Below, one piece after another: positions 35,582 through 48,488 of a stretch of 64,000 bases of DNA; the stretch's first letter is position 1, and the number at the start of each line of letters is the position of its first letter. The notes beneath the pieces are model-generated. The model ran no database searches. It saw only the letters and a program-made list of their open reading frames with translations, and was not told the DNA's origin. The position numbers and the translations under genes were made by a program. This stretch comes from Dermanyssus gallinae (Eukaryota > Arthropoda > Arachnida > Mesostigmata > Dermanyssidae): positions 1 through 64,000 of the forward strand of contig QVRM01006573.1 in the NCBI GenBank assembly GCA_003439945.1, written 5' to 3'.

Positions 35582-35635
35582 AACAACAACAACAATAACG
35601 ACAACAACATTGTTGTCGTTATTGTTGTTGTTGTT
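35582..35635. repeat. Perfect 26-bp inverted repeat with a 2-base loop
   Basis: Left arm 35582-35607 (AAC units interrupted by AATAACGAC) is the exact complement of right arm 35610-35635; only CA separates them. The off-register interruption is mirrored, so this is a duplicated inverted copy and not simply a CAA tract meeting a TTG tract. Confidence 0.95.
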
Positions 35636-36437
35636 GTCATCATCATCATCAATTTCAAGATCACGACATTCACAACGTGGCACTGGCGAAGCCACACTCG
35701 CTTACCTGTCGATTACGATACCTCGTATCGTCATCTGACCGCTGCTCTTGTTGTTGCTGAATTCGTTGATAACAACTGCAGCAGTGTAAGGACAATAACA
35801 ACAACAACAGTCACAACAACAAACAACAACAACAACAACAGCGATAGCCGCGCTAGTAGAGGACCGCAGATGCAGCGAATTGGCCCGACACAAAGGACAC
35901 AAGGAATACAGATAGAGACACATCGTGCCATCCTCCGACTCTGAGGTTGATGATTGTTGGCTGCAGGCGGCACGGCGGTCATCAAGCCACTGTCGGCGGT
36001 AGGCTGAACAGAGCGCGCTAGTTGCGATGTGTCCGGCCGCACCAAAACAATCAGTAACCTGTTTTTGTGTTAGCTGAATACGACGAATATCGATTGGGCT
36101 AAGGTCCGACCTAAAAGGCTTCGACTGGGACTGGATGACAGGACAGTAGTAGCATAGTCCCTGTCGACGCGGGGACGGGAGGGAGGGCGAAATATATCGT
36201 AATAGCGACGGCTTGTTTACCGATTCAACTAAGCTGTCTTTTTTCCTGCTTGTCTCCTCTTTATTCTTCTTTTTGCTGTGTTGGCTGTTAAAGAAGAGTA
36301 CTTGAACATGTGGCAATCGTCTAGTGTCCTTAAATATATCTGCTGTTACCTGGATATACCACTACATGTATTTATCTAATTCTTCCCTCCAACGTACACT
36401 TAAAGGTAGGGCAAACGTAGCTTAACATTAGGCCAAT

Positions 36438-36477
<40 letters not shown>

Positions 36478-36950
36478 GTGTACATACCGACATACAGAAA
36501 TATATATACTCACGCTTAGAAACGTATCAAGTGCGAGAGGTGATGCATATGCTTTGCGCTCCCCTGACGCTGTTCGGGCCGAACGCGTCGGCGTCGACAA
36601 CAACGACGACGACGACGACAACAACAACAACACCGACACCACCGCGGCAGAGGCTTGAGCGGCAGAGCAAAGGTCGTCCCGTAAATCAGACCGCCGTGCA
36701 GCAGCGATATGTCGGGCCCTTTTCTCATGTTCTCTACTGCTCCTGCTCCCGCGTCGGGTACATCGGCGATACACAAACATCGGCCCACCAACCATCCGAT
36801 GACGATGCTGATGATGATGATAATGGGGATGATCAGTAACGTGGATCAGCCAGCCGCGCTCGACCCAGTCAAACATTGCGCACGCCTACATTGTTTATTG
36901 TAAAACACAGCAAAAAACGTGCATGCAAACAAATACAGCTACACTATATA

Positions 36951-36981
<31 letters not shown>

Positions 36982-37904
36982 GGCATCAAGATAACACAGG
37001 GAAAATGATTGAAATTTATCGAACGACTTACTTCGGCTGCCCCGTGATCAATTGAACAGGCCGTTGTCTGATCACGAGGTGATACTGATGATGATGATGA
37101 TGATGTCGGCTTCGTCATTATCATCATCGGGTGAAGTATCGTCATTGGTAAAGTTCAAAGTATGAACCACTTACCGAGAGATAGGTAGCTGATCATTATT
37201 GCTTGACGAGCGGCGGAAATCGAGCACCTCGCCAGGATTACGGGGTTGCTCTTGCGCACACGAAGTACCAAGATAAAAGGCGAAATTGAGGAAAAGACAT
37301 ATAGAAAGATAGATAGAAAGACAGAAAGACAGATAGAGCGAATCGTGAATGCCTGTACGCGCGGCAGACTCATTGACGCAGACCACTTTACTTGAACAGT
37401 GAGTTCCCATTTTCGCGGCACTCGTCTATACCGACAGACCGGTGATCAACAACATCGAACCGTGCGGGGATACTGCTCTCATGAACAACGCACATTGTTT
37501 CACGTTGGGCCTCGCGTGCGCGGCCGATTTGACACTGCTGTTTTTCGACGCTTCCGTCACCGTGCATCTAGCAGCAATTGTGGCTATTGCTGTTGTTGAT
37601 GTTGTTAGTGTTACTGTTGTTGCTATTGTTGTTGTTGTTGTTGCTATTGTTGTTGTTGGTATTGTTGTTGTTGTTGTCGCTGCTTTGTGATCATCACAAC
37701 CGACATCATGACAGTTGCCGTTTTCCACCGTCACCACCAACACGCTGATCTTGATTCTCATCACACTCATTGTCACCCCATCAAGCTCATAACTATGCGT
37801 TCAGCCCCTAGCAAGCTAATAGGCCATCAGGCAGGCAAGCAGACAGAGGAATAAACGGACAAGTAGACGACAGGCATACGGGCCGCCATCGTCAGGCGGA
37901 GTCA

Positions 37905-38006
37905 AGTTGTTGTTGTTGTTGTTACTGTTGTTGTTGTTGTTGTTGTTGCTGTTGATCTTGTTGTTGTTGTTGTTGCTGTTGCTCTTGTTGTCGTCGTTGT
38001 TGTTGA
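37905..38006. repeat. (TTG)n block, about 100 bp
   Basis: TTG units with TAC, CTG, ATC, TCT and GTC interruptions at regular spacing. Confidence 0.93.
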
Positions 38007-38616
38007 GCTGACGACTAACCATTCATCTCATTCGTCTGTTCCTCCTCTGCGTCGCGTTTCTTCTCCCCTTTTCTGCCGTTTTAGCTTTGTCTATTTCCTT
38101 CACACGCATATCATTTGTGTTCTGTGCCTGAATTCTCTCTCTCTCTCCCTCACGCTCGCTCTGTCCATGTTGTCTCTGTCGACCTCTCACGCTGCTTTGC
38201 CTGCTTTCTTTCGGCCTGCTTTTGGATCTAAGCCCGCTCGGCATACTTTTCTCTACCTCTTTCTCGTCCTTTGTAGTATCTGCTCTCGAGTTCTTCCTCG
38301 CGCCCTCCCTCTTGCTCTCTCTCTCTCTGGGTTGTTTCTCCCTGTTTTTTATCTTGTTTTTCCCCTTCGTTTGCTTCGTCATCTCAGATCGCTTGGTGGC
38401 TATCGGCGCGCACTACACTCGTAGATGGAGTCGTTGCAGAGTCTTCCTTCTCTTTGAGTAGATACAGGAGTATGCTTGACGCTGGAAATGTGCGACATTG
38501 AGTCGCTTCGATGTCGCGACAACGAGACCAACGCCGACTATTTAACCCATTCGAATGGCGATGATCTTCGTTCCATCTGCCTCCTCTGTTATCTATCTGT
38601 ACGCGCGCATACGGGG

Positions 38617-38662
<46 letters not shown>

Positions 38663-38835
38663 TCCGTGTGTACGCCCTTATATCTACGTATGTGTTTGTG
38701 TGTGTGGTTTTTATCCAAACATGTGTCAATCATCGATATCGCGTTGGCAAGCGAACGAATCAGCGAATGATACTTGTCGGGGTACCTACTACCGTTGGTG
38801 CTGCTGCTTTTATTGTTGTTGTCGTCTCTCTCTTG

Positions 38836-39408
38836 CTAATGGCGTATGTTATTGTTGCTGTGGATATTTCTGTTGTTGATCTTGTTCTTGTTGCTGCTAT
38901 TGTTGTACGTGATCTGTAGCTTGTGTGACCTGCAGCCGCGCACGGGTGCGATATGGCACACTAATCGACACTGGATGGGCAAAGCGACGATGATAATAGT
39001 GATGATGAAGCTAATCAGGTGCTGCTGCTGCTGCTGATGTTCTCTGTTCGTCTTGGTCAGATGCAGTAACCATGCTATCCTACCCCTGACCAAGTGGTGG
39101 ACGGACATTTGCTTGACGTGAAATGTCGAACATCTCGAATCTCGCTTTTCTCCGTAGAACGATTCTTCTCTCGTAGTCCTTGACCTCCGCCGCTTCCATG
39201 CGGGCCGCCAATATCGCCATTGTGGCGCGTCAACCTTCGTTGCCCTCGATCTCCGATCTCCCCGACCCGGTGGAGCACATGTCAACCATCGATGAGCACA
39301 AGCCATCCACCACTTGTGTCGCTGCTTATCGAGAATGACGATTTCCTCTCGTGGTTCGTGATCGATCGTCTTTGTCTCATCAAACGACGTCATTGTGCCG
39401 AGCGACAT
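38836..39408 (-). CDS. Open frame of 190 codons, first 120 non-repetitive
   Basis: Not recognised. Starts at ATG (weak context) with MSLGTMTSFDETKTIDHEPR, then EEIVILDKQRHKWWMACAHR and an Arg/Trp-rich segment to about residue 100, then a CAG-derived Gln run and a low-complexity Asn/Ile end built from AAC repeats. If real, the coding part would be an exon ending before the repeats; no strong donor was found. The plus strand also reads acceptably over part of it. Confidence 0.18.
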   Translation of the reverse strand: MSLGTMTSFDETKTIDHEPREEIVILDKQRHKWWMACAHRWLTCAPPGRGDRRSRATKVDAPQWRYWRPAWKRRRSRTTREESFYGEKRDSRCSTFHVKQMSVHHLVRGRIAWLLHLTKTNREHQQQQQHLISFIITIIIVALPIQCRLVCHIAPVRGCRSHKLQITYNNSSNKNKINNRNIHSNNNIRH

Positions 39409-39610
39409 AAACCAGCAGTGTAGTAGCGTTTAACGTGTCGCCTGCCCGCTATTCCTGCATACTGCTGCCTGCCGGCTGATCTCTGTGAATGTGATAGTTT
39501 CCAGGCAATGGCTCGTGACGACTCCACTTCCCCTCTCCTCCTCCTCTGCTTTTTGCCGTCCTCCCACTCACTCACTACATTCTACTGGTATTGGTGTCTC
39601 TCGTTAACAG

Positions 39611-39692
39611 GACGACATCATCGGATTCACTGTTGCTTGCTTCGAGTTACTCTCGCCTTTTATCTGCATTCGACACTGTTATGCCATTATAG
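39611..39692 (+). CDS. Candidate exon 1 of a three-exon chain, membrane-segment-like
   Basis: Not recognised. Acceptor GGTGTCTCTCGTTAACAG ends at 39610, with a TTAAC branch-like motif close by. In phase 0 the 82-bp exon reads DDIIGFTVACFELLSPFICI then RHCYAII, a hydrophobic stretch that would cross a membrane. It exits with one base before GTTAAC, a modest donor. Unspliced, a TAA follows at once. The exit phase fits the next exon at 39934. Confidence 0.3.
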
Positions 39693-39933
39693 GTTAACAC
39701 TAGATTTACTAATAGTGTTTTTAGTAGTACTTGATGTAATCGTAGTAGTAGTAGGAGCAGTTCTCGTAGTCAATTAGCGTGAAACCGAATCAGCTAAGCA
39801 ATCAAGCCAGCTGAAATACTCTGCATTGACATTGTGATTATTTGCTATGCTGCCCTAGCAGCTGATAACCGTCCGATTCAAACCTGAGAATCTTGAGCTA
39901 ATGGAAAGTGTGTTCATTTTTTCTGTTTTCCAG

Positions 39934-39971
39934 AGTTCTCCAATCACGAACAAGAGACAACTCAAATACAG
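39934..39971 (+). CDS. Candidate 38-bp micro-exon with strong splice sites
   Basis: Flanked by the best-looking 3' splice site in the window (TTCATTTTTTCTGTTTTCCAG) and a strong donor (ACAG/GTAACT). Two leading bases complete the codon opened by the 39611-39692 exon; then FSNHEQETTQIQ follows and the exon exits in phase 0. Small size and strong sites argue for a genuine exon, or for a non-coding exon of the same transcript. Confidence 0.35.
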
Positions 39972-40006
39972 GTAACTGAATAATGTCTGCTTGCATCAAA
40001 TCAGTC

Positions 40007-40007
<1 letters not shown>

Positions 40008-40068
<61 letters not shown>
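40008..40068. repeat. (TA)30 array inside a presumed intron
   Basis: About 61 bp of pure TA followed by GT alternation; it lies between candidate exons at 39971 and 40088. Confidence 0.97.
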
Positions 40069-40078
<10 letters not shown>

Positions 40079-40087
40079 TTCTCTAAG

Positions 40088-40210
40088 AGTTCGAGTTACG
40101 TTGTAATGACTCTCAATTGCCGTACCTACATTCTGAGGTTGGTGCCCGCCCAAGGGTCGTCGTACAGCACAAGCGAACAGCAAGTCAATGAGGAAGGCTT
40201 TTGCCATTAA
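40088..40210 (+). CDS. Candidate terminal exon of the three-exon chain, 40 codons plus stop
   Basis: Acceptor TGTGTGTGTTTCTCTAAG ends at 40087. In phase 0, matching the 39971 exit, the frame reads SSSYVVMTLNCRTYILRLVP, then AQGSSYSTSEQQVNEEGFCH, and stops at TAA. The end is polar and acidic, as expected of a cytoplasmic tail after the hydrophobic exon at 39611. Family unknown. The chain is supported by phase agreement at both joins and by splice-site strength, not by homology. Confidence 0.33.
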   Translation, partial: SSSYVVMTLNCRTYILRLVPAQGSSYSTSEQQVNEEGFCH

Positions 40211-40524
40211 CGGACAGGTTGTGTTTAATGCGGGCCTAGTAGTGGCGTTTGAGTAACGATGACGATTTCCTCTGCAGCCTTTTTATTTATCTCTGTTTCG
40301 CTCTCGCGCGCTCTCTCTCTCTCTCTCTCTCGATGCCATTAGACTAAACGCATAGCCTAAAATTCGAATTACTGCCCAGAGTAGTGTACTCGTTTGTTCG
40401 AACTAGCTACTGCTAGCGGGCGGCGTTGCTTCTGTCTCGCCTATGTATGCCAACCAGTTGCCAATATCGATGCGATCTCCCGTCCTAGCGTGGACGGTAG
40501 GGGCAGTTGTGATGCCACTGCCGT

Positions 40525-43485
<2,961 letters not shown>

Positions 43486-43665
43486 ATGGACCCCCGCTTC
43501 GACGAGTCAACGGAGAAGAGCTTCGGTGTCGGCGATCACGGCACGGATGGTGGCGGTAACAGAAGCGCCAGCAGTGGCCATGTAGGCAGACCACGAGGGG
43601 AGGGCGTGGTGGGGGGAGCGGGGAGGGAAACGCAACGTGGCTGCGCCGGCCGGTGGCGGACGGGG
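43486..43665 (+). CDS. Candidate first coding exon, 60 codons, phase-0 exit
   Basis: Not recognised. ATG (G at +4) opens MDPRFDESTEKSFGVGDHGT, then DGGGNRSASSGHVGRPRGEG and a Gly/Arg-rich stretch. The frame meets GTGAGC at 43666 at a codon boundary, a strong donor. The segment is disordered-looking and GC-rich, without simple repeats. Unspliced, it runs to TGA at 43710. The minus strand is open over the same bases but Pro/Arg/His-rich, as expected of an antisense shadow. No phase-0 acceptor was pinned down before the 45-kb exons, though 45315 enters in phase 0. Confidence 0.33.
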
Positions 43666-44390
43666 GTGAGCGGGGGTGTGGAATTACGTACGACGATGGC
43701 GATTTGTTGATTTTATATTCAATGCACAACCATCAGTGAAGACCACACGGGCTAGCTGTCTGGCTGGCTGGCTGGCTGGTGTTTGTCGTTGCACGTCGCA
43801 TCGTACGAATGACACGATGCGACACATCATCCGCTTATCGGTTTCGGTCATGTCGGAGCATGAAAGGCAGACGACGACAACAACGACGACAGCAGCAGCA
43901 GCAGCAGCAGCAACCCCACCTGCTTTGCTCCTTTAGCGCCAGCATTCGCCCACAATAAATGCTGCTGATTGTCCGCTAAACGATACATAAGGACGTTGTT
44001 GTGTTTGTTGTTCTTGTTACGGCTTTATTGCTGTTGTTGTTGTCGTCGTTGTTGTCGTTGTCGTTGTAGCAACCAACATTATACCAACGTTGCATATCAA
44101 CGTTAGATTTTAAATTGTCTACTTGCAAATGTTCGTTGTAAATTGTCTACAGCAAGGAGACAATCGCTTTGTTCAGATAATCTGATGCGCAGAAGAAGAA
44201 AGTAATGACCTGAAGGGTGGACCTGCGTGTTCTTCTTGGACACAGTCACCTAGAAGTGAGATGGTTTCACTGATCTATCAGGAGTACGCACGCTGCACTC
44301 CTGGATTATTTGTTAAATGACACCAGCGTTTGGCTTTTGCTTTTTAGGTACGTACCTGTGGTGGCACAGCAGGAAAGATCGAGTTAGGCT

Positions 44391-44425
<35 letters not shown>

Positions 44426-44823
44426 TGCTATTGCGCACATGAGTTACGCGCCCTCAAACCAGTTCTCACCGTCGTCGTAGCAGGAATCGTGACGGCCTGG
44501 TGTCTAACAGGGCACAGCTATGAATTGGCTCGGCCGCCCAGGGCACAGCGGCATGCTTAGAGTCTCAGTAGAGTGGAGCATTCTCATTGCGTTTAGCTGG
44601 GCACATGGCCAACTAACCAGTCTGTCGGCGACGACGACGACGGCTAGGCGGCATCGGAGGCGGCAGAGTCTGCGGGAGGGGGGAGAGCTGTATGGCTGAA
44701 ACCTAACTAGCGTGATCCACTCACTCACTCATCCAGTTGCTAGCTTCGGCAGCTCCCGCCCTCCTCCGTTCGCTTTCCTTCATCAGCCATGTATGACATT
44801 GATGTTACAAATTACAAATACAG

Positions 44824-44869
<46 letters not shown>

Positions 44870-45314
44870 GTACACGTTTATATATATTATTACACTTATA
44901 TCGCAACGATATGGGGTAAGGGACGAGGCCAGATTTAATATGGCCGTTAAGATTATGGCCTTGCCAATGGGTGTCGTTGTTGTCGTTGTCGTCTCTCATC
45001 GGTCGGGCGCGCAGGCCAGAGTGCCCTCAATGTCCCTCCACGCCGCACCCCCTTCCCCCCCGTACGCCTCCCCCTGAGGAGTTCGTGGGTCGACATTCCA
45101 TATGTCGTCGGTGTCATGTTTTCGCGCGCGGCGCGTATCGTCGTCGTGCTCACGCCACGCCGTTCGGCCTGACGATAGTTGCAGAAATACACACGCCGTA
45201 TGGCCACTCTCTGCACCATTGCTGCTTCGTTTACTCACATGGCGGCTCGCCCGCACCACACGTTGTTGCACCCCTCCCTTCGTCCGTCCCTCGACCACTG
45301 ACCACCACGAGCAG
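43666..45314. other. Possible intron or spacer with microsatellites
   Basis: GGCT tetranucleotide run at 43752-43780, GAC/CAG at 43871-43912, TTG/GTC at 43996-44070, a 12-bp direct repeat at 44111 and 44139, TA arrays at 44393-44422 and 44836-44863, then a GC-rich stretch to 45314 with overlapping frames on both strands. Confidence 0.4.
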
Positions 45315-45404
45315 GCCGACCGCACGCTGACCGAGCCAGGCAATCCCGATGGCCGTTTGTTTGGTCTGACAGAGTATCCAGCCGGCAGGTCAAGCCAGGG
45401 CCTG
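45315..45404 (+). CDS. Candidate exon 1 of a three-exon gene end
   Basis: Not recognised. A C/T-rich stretch ending CACCACGAGCAG precedes it. The 90-bp exon reads ADRTLTEPGNPDGRLFGLTE then YPAGRSSQGL in phase 0, and exits in phase 0 at GTGACG. The frame is also open upstream to an ATG at 45102, so the exon could be longer. The intron that follows (45405-45596, 192 bp) begins with a 19-G run and holds three CTAAC motifs before its acceptor. Confidence 0.33.
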
Positions 45405-45409
45405 GTGAC

Positions 45410-45428
45410 GGGGGGGGGGGGGGGGGGG
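45410..45428 (+). repeat. Homopolymer of 19 G
   Basis: The longest homopolymer in the window, five bases after a presumed donor. Confidence 0.97.
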
Positions 45429-45596
45429 CTGTGTCTGGCTACTATCCGCGAGGGGAAAGCCGAGATCTCCCCCAGACACCCGGCCCTCCCGTCCTAACCT
45501 AATTCCCCAACTAACCTAACCCAACCCCTATCTTGCTACACCCTTCCCCTCGGGCCTGTCGATTGCGACCGCGTGATTCTGTTTGTCGTAAATCAG

Positions 45597-45805
45597 ACGG
45601 TTGGGAGCGCCGAGGCGATCCCGTGCCAATTGCGTACGGCCCGCCGCAAGGCACACAAGCGTATCATGACCAACGACGTCGCTTGGTGGATAGCCATTAC
45701 TGACATTGCGAAGGGAACCGCCGCATATGGACGAATGGGGAGGGGCCATATTGTGATGCGAGACGCCTTTTATGAGATCATCAAATGTCGAAAGTGGAGG
45801 GGCTG
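45597..45805 (+). CDS. Candidate exon 2, 209 bp, basic protein segment
   Basis: Not recognised. Acceptor TTCTGTTTGTCGTAAATCAG ends at 45596. In phase 0 the exon reads TVGSAEAIPCQLRTARRKAH, KRIMTNDVAWWIAITDIAKG, TAAYGRMGRGHIVMRDAFYE and IIKCRKWRG, then two bases before GTAAGG, a strong donor. The unspliced frame stops at TAA inside the donor. Residues are basic with regular hydrophobics, no repeats, and A/G-rich first codon positions. A minus frame (45528-45842) is also open but lacks matching splice sites. One of the best coding candidates in the window. Confidence 0.4.
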
Positions 45806-45873
45806 GTAAGGGGTGTTTGGAGGACGATTGCCGCGGGGGCATTCGCTAGCGATTTTAATTGCTTACCAAGCAG

Positions 45874-45982
45874 CAGAGTTCAGCTAGAAGGCGAGCGAAT
45901 CTGCTCGGCAATCGGTTCGAAACAGACGGGGGAAAGGTATTTAACAGAATGCCGACGTAATGTACTGCTTCTACCGTTATAA
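45874..45982 (+). CDS. Candidate terminal exon 3, 35 codons plus stop
   Basis: Joined to exon 2 by a 68-bp intron (45806-45873) ending TTTTAATTGCTTACCAAGCAG. One base completes the split codon to Cys; the frame then reads RVQLEGERICSAIGSKQTGE, then RYLTECRRNVLLLPL, and stops at TAA. Phase, short intron and residue pattern agree. A TA array begins 9 bp after the stop; no AATAAA is seen before it. Function unknown: small, basic, four cysteines in exons 2-3 counting the junction codon. Confidence 0.4.
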
Positions 45983-45989
45983 CTACCGT

Positions 45990-45991
<2 letters not shown>

Positions 45992-46021
<30 letters not shown>
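45992..46021. repeat. (TA)n array
   Basis: About 30 bp of pure TA directly after the 45982 stop codon. Confidence 0.95.
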
Positions 46022-46025
<4 letters not shown>

Positions 46026-46056
46026 TTCCGATCATAGAATGCTGACGGCGACTACT

Positions 46057-46674
46057 CTAACGCCTGTATATATATATATGAACCTCTGAATGTGCCTGCC
46101 TGGCCGACGGAAAAGACAGAGAAGATACAGATGTACAGAAACCAACGACGTTGCAGAGATTCCTAAACTCGGCTACCAAACTCGAATGAATCTCGATCTC
46201 ATCAGTGAATGGCCTACACACAGCCTGCCTGCCCTTAGCGGCTGCAGCACAGTGTGTGCAGGGATGGATGCAGCGGGATTGTCTTCTGCACCTCATCGTC
46301 TGCTGCTGCTGCTGTTGCCGCGTCTTTGGATTGGCGGGGCCGTGTTGCAGTGTGTAGGTCATCTGGCTGTGCCGCCTGCGCGAGTGTATGAGTGTGCATG
46401 GAGCGTGTGATGCCAGCGTGTCCTGTCGGAATACTCGTGTTGCCGGACTGTCTCCCTGTCGGCGGTTAGCTGCGAGGCGAGTATCATCTCGTGGTGGGTC
46501 GTTTTGTCCTGCTGTTGCTGCTGAAATGTTGACGCTGAACGGTGCTCTGCTGTCGGTCTGTCCAGTGATGGGTGGGTGGTGGATGGTGGGGGCGCCAGCA
46601 GCAGGAGCAGCAGCAGCAGCGGGAGCACTTGTCCACAGGGGCGCGTGCACGCGTGCGCGCCAAAGGCATGGCAC
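46057..46674 (-). CDS. 205-codon open frame, alternative to the plus frames
   Basis: Second longest frame in the window. Opens at GTG, not ATG. Ala/Pro and Gln runs come from GCT/CTG units, but the remaining sequence is plain (for example RPFTDEIEIHSSLVAEFRNL). It overlaps two complete plus-strand frames and ends inside a TA array, which argues against a complete gene. Confidence 0.15.
   Translation of the reverse strand: MPCLWRARVHAPLWTSAPAAAAAPAAGAPTIHHPPITGQTDSRAPFSVNISAATAGQNDPPRDDTRLAANRRQGDSPATRVFRQDTLASHAPCTLIHSRRRHSQMTYTLQHGPANPKTRQQQQQQTMRCRRQSRCIHPCTHCAAAAKGRQAVCRPFTDEIEIHSSLVAEFRNLCNVVGFCTSVSSLSFPSARQAHSEVHIYIYRR
46090..46410 (+). CDS. Candidate small protein, 106 codons
   Basis: Not recognised. 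Complete ATG-to-TGA frame: a basic start (MCLPGRRKRQRRYRC), then TETNDVAEIPKLGYQTRMNL, DLISEWPTHSLPALSGCS, a CTG-derived hydrophobic run (RLLLLLLPRLWIGG) and a short end. The middle third has a good residue mix. The start context is poor. The minus strand carries a 205-codon frame (46057-46674, non-ATG start) over the same bases; neither is clearly better. A second plus frame (46388-46708, 106 codons, Gly/Ala-rich hydrophobic middle) overlaps its end. Confidence 0.25.
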   Translation: MCLPGRRKRQRRYRCTETNDVAEIPKLGYQTRMNLDLISEWPTHSLPALSGCSTVCAGMDAAGLSSAPHRLLLLLLPRLWIGGAVLQCVGHLAVPPARVYECAWSV

Positions 46675-46708
46675 GGAGTACGTTGGCCCTATGAGAAGAA
46701 TAAGTTAA

Positions 46709-48331
46709 AGCTGTTGTCGTGGTCGTGGCTGCTGCTGCTGCTGCGGCTGCGGCTGCTGACGAGGATAAAGAAGACCACGATGGCGACTCGCGAACAGAAT
46801 GAGCTAAAACGGACGCGGTGAACGGCGCAAACGAAAGGCCGATGGGATAGGGAATCAGGAAACCGAATCGGCAAGAGTCCCAAGCAGATCAGTCAGTGAG
46901 TGACTATAATGGCGTTCTGCGGTTCGAACGACGGCGGGGGTAGTGCGGTCGCTGCGGCGGAAGATCAGGCGTCTAGCAATGGAGACCCCTACTACTGCTA
47001 TGACTACTACGACTACTGCTGCTATTACTACTACTACAACTACTACTAGAGAGGCAGACAGCCATCGCGCCACGGGGAACCATGCGGTGGCGGCGGCAGC
47101 GACAGGCCGGTCGAAGTACAACAACAATCAGCGAAAAGCATTCCATTCGTAACCGATTCACAATTACGATCACATTGGTTGCCGCCGTCGCTACTGCTGC
47201 TGCTGCTGCGTCTGATGCTGCTTTGGATGCGGCTGCTGCTTCTGCCGTTATAATAATTGCTGTCCTCGGCGCTCTCGTTGCTCTTGTTGTTGTTGTTGTT
47301 GTCGTCGTCGTCGTCGTCCTCCTTCGTCGTCTTGTTCAGGCACTTTCCTCAAATCCGCTTCTTCTTGCAACATACACACTTACTATCTGTATATGACCCC
47401 GCCCACCTGTCCCCATTGGTCGCTTCCCCCCCCCCCTTCCCCTTGATCGCTATGCGTTGGCGTCATTGCGTCGGCGGCGACAAATCCGCACAACCACAAA
47501 AACTGTCACACACACACACATGCACAAAATATACATTCAAACATACACAGCACTGTGCCATACTGCACTATTCCGGCCAGCTGATCTATTACCACCGTAA
47601 GGCATCCATCTCGTTGTTCGAGTTCCTCTTTGTTGTTGGCCATTTAGCTAAATCTTCATCATGCTGCAACGATGGGGAACAACCGAGACACGGCCGTAGG
47701 CGGGAGGGGGAGGGGGGGGGAGGAGTGGATTGTAGACAGGGTGGGTGCCGAAGAAAAGGGGTGGCGGTGGCAATGGGGCGCAGAGAGTCCCGTCGGCGAA
47801 GGGAAAGTGAGCAACTGATGAGTTAGAATCGAGCGTTCCAGCCAATGGGCACCGATTAACAGGGGGCGTCGTCGCTGTTATAGATGAATTGATTGAGGGT
47901 TGACTGAACGGACGAGGGAATATTTACAAATTATAAACAACCTACAGGTCATATTCTGGTAGTTGGTTACAAAGTTTGTCCTTATTGTTGTTGTTGTGGT
48001 GGTGGTGGTTGTTGTTGCCAGATTAAAGTTGGTCTGTTTCAGTCTGCTCCTGATGACCTGGTCGGACGTCAATGCAATGATGGTAGTAGTCGTGGTCGTT
48101 GTACAAATAACAATAATAATAATAATAATAATACTATGGTCAAGCTTGATCTATCTCGACAGATGTGCTCAAGCGCATCGGTAAGACAGATAGATAAACA
48201 GACAGACAAACGCCGCACTTGCTTGCCTTCGGCGGTAAAAATATATTATGTATTGTGTCTATGTGTCCGCTGCGAGAGCAGAGATATCGTCGACATATGA
48301 TTGCCTGCCGATGACGCCGACGTGCTTGTCG
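46709..48331. other. Repeat-rich stretch, no supported gene
   Basis: CTG/GGC at 46720-46755, CTA/ACT runs at 46985-47050, TTG/GTC at 47280-47315, an 11-C run at 47426-47436, CA near 47508-47520, GGT/GTT at 47980-48015 and AAT at 48108-48130. A 189-codon plus frame (47257-47826) is Leu/Ser/Arg-rich with no splice support. Confidence 0.5.
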
Positions 48332-48488
48332 TCAGCAACGATAACAGTAACAACAACAACAACAACAACAACAGCAGCAGCAGCAACAACAACAACGTCG
48401 TTCTAAGCGGCAACAGCGGAACTGTTGTTTTGACTGCCTCTTGCCTGCCAGCGGCGCGTAGGTTGTTCTGTCATGTCTCCTCCGGCCG

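Larger units (their letters stand above)
33313..38835. other. Repeat-rich stretch without a firmly supported gene
   Basis: CAT/TTA at 33440-33480, CAA at 34225-34266, GA at 34458-34480, CAA at 35236-35270 and 35800-35840, TA at 36440-36474 and 36945-36981, GAC/ACA at 36598-36635, GTT at 37575-37680, TTG at 37905-38006, CT-rich at 38131-38150 and a CA-TA compound at about 38617-38660. Minus frame 35702-36316 and several frames at 37400-37560 look partly protein-like but on both strands at once. Confidence 0.5.

Noticed and set aside
35354..36316. Long frames on both strands (196 codons plus, 204 codons minus)
   Set aside because: The minus frame has a plausible first 100 residues but starts at TTG and has no splice support; the plus frame is mainly repeat-derived.
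37390..37600. Several protein-like frames in GC-balanced sequence
   Set aside because: At least four of six frames look equally good over the same 170 bp, which shows how little residue pattern alone proves here.
40403..40500. Minus-strand 3' exon after the 107-bp TA array ([18 protein letters not shown]...)
   Set aside because: The acceptor rests only on TA repeats and the plus strand is equally open.
43936..43965. AATAAA polyadenylation signal at about 43954
   Set aside because: The motif is present, but so are others near 3812, 4682, 14243 and 25979; none sits at a suitable distance from a supported stop codon.
45494..45525. CCTAACCTAA and repeated CTAACC resembling the arthropod telomere unit TTAGG
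   Set aside because: Only a few imperfect units; better explained as branch points and pyrimidine-rich intron end before the 45597 exon.
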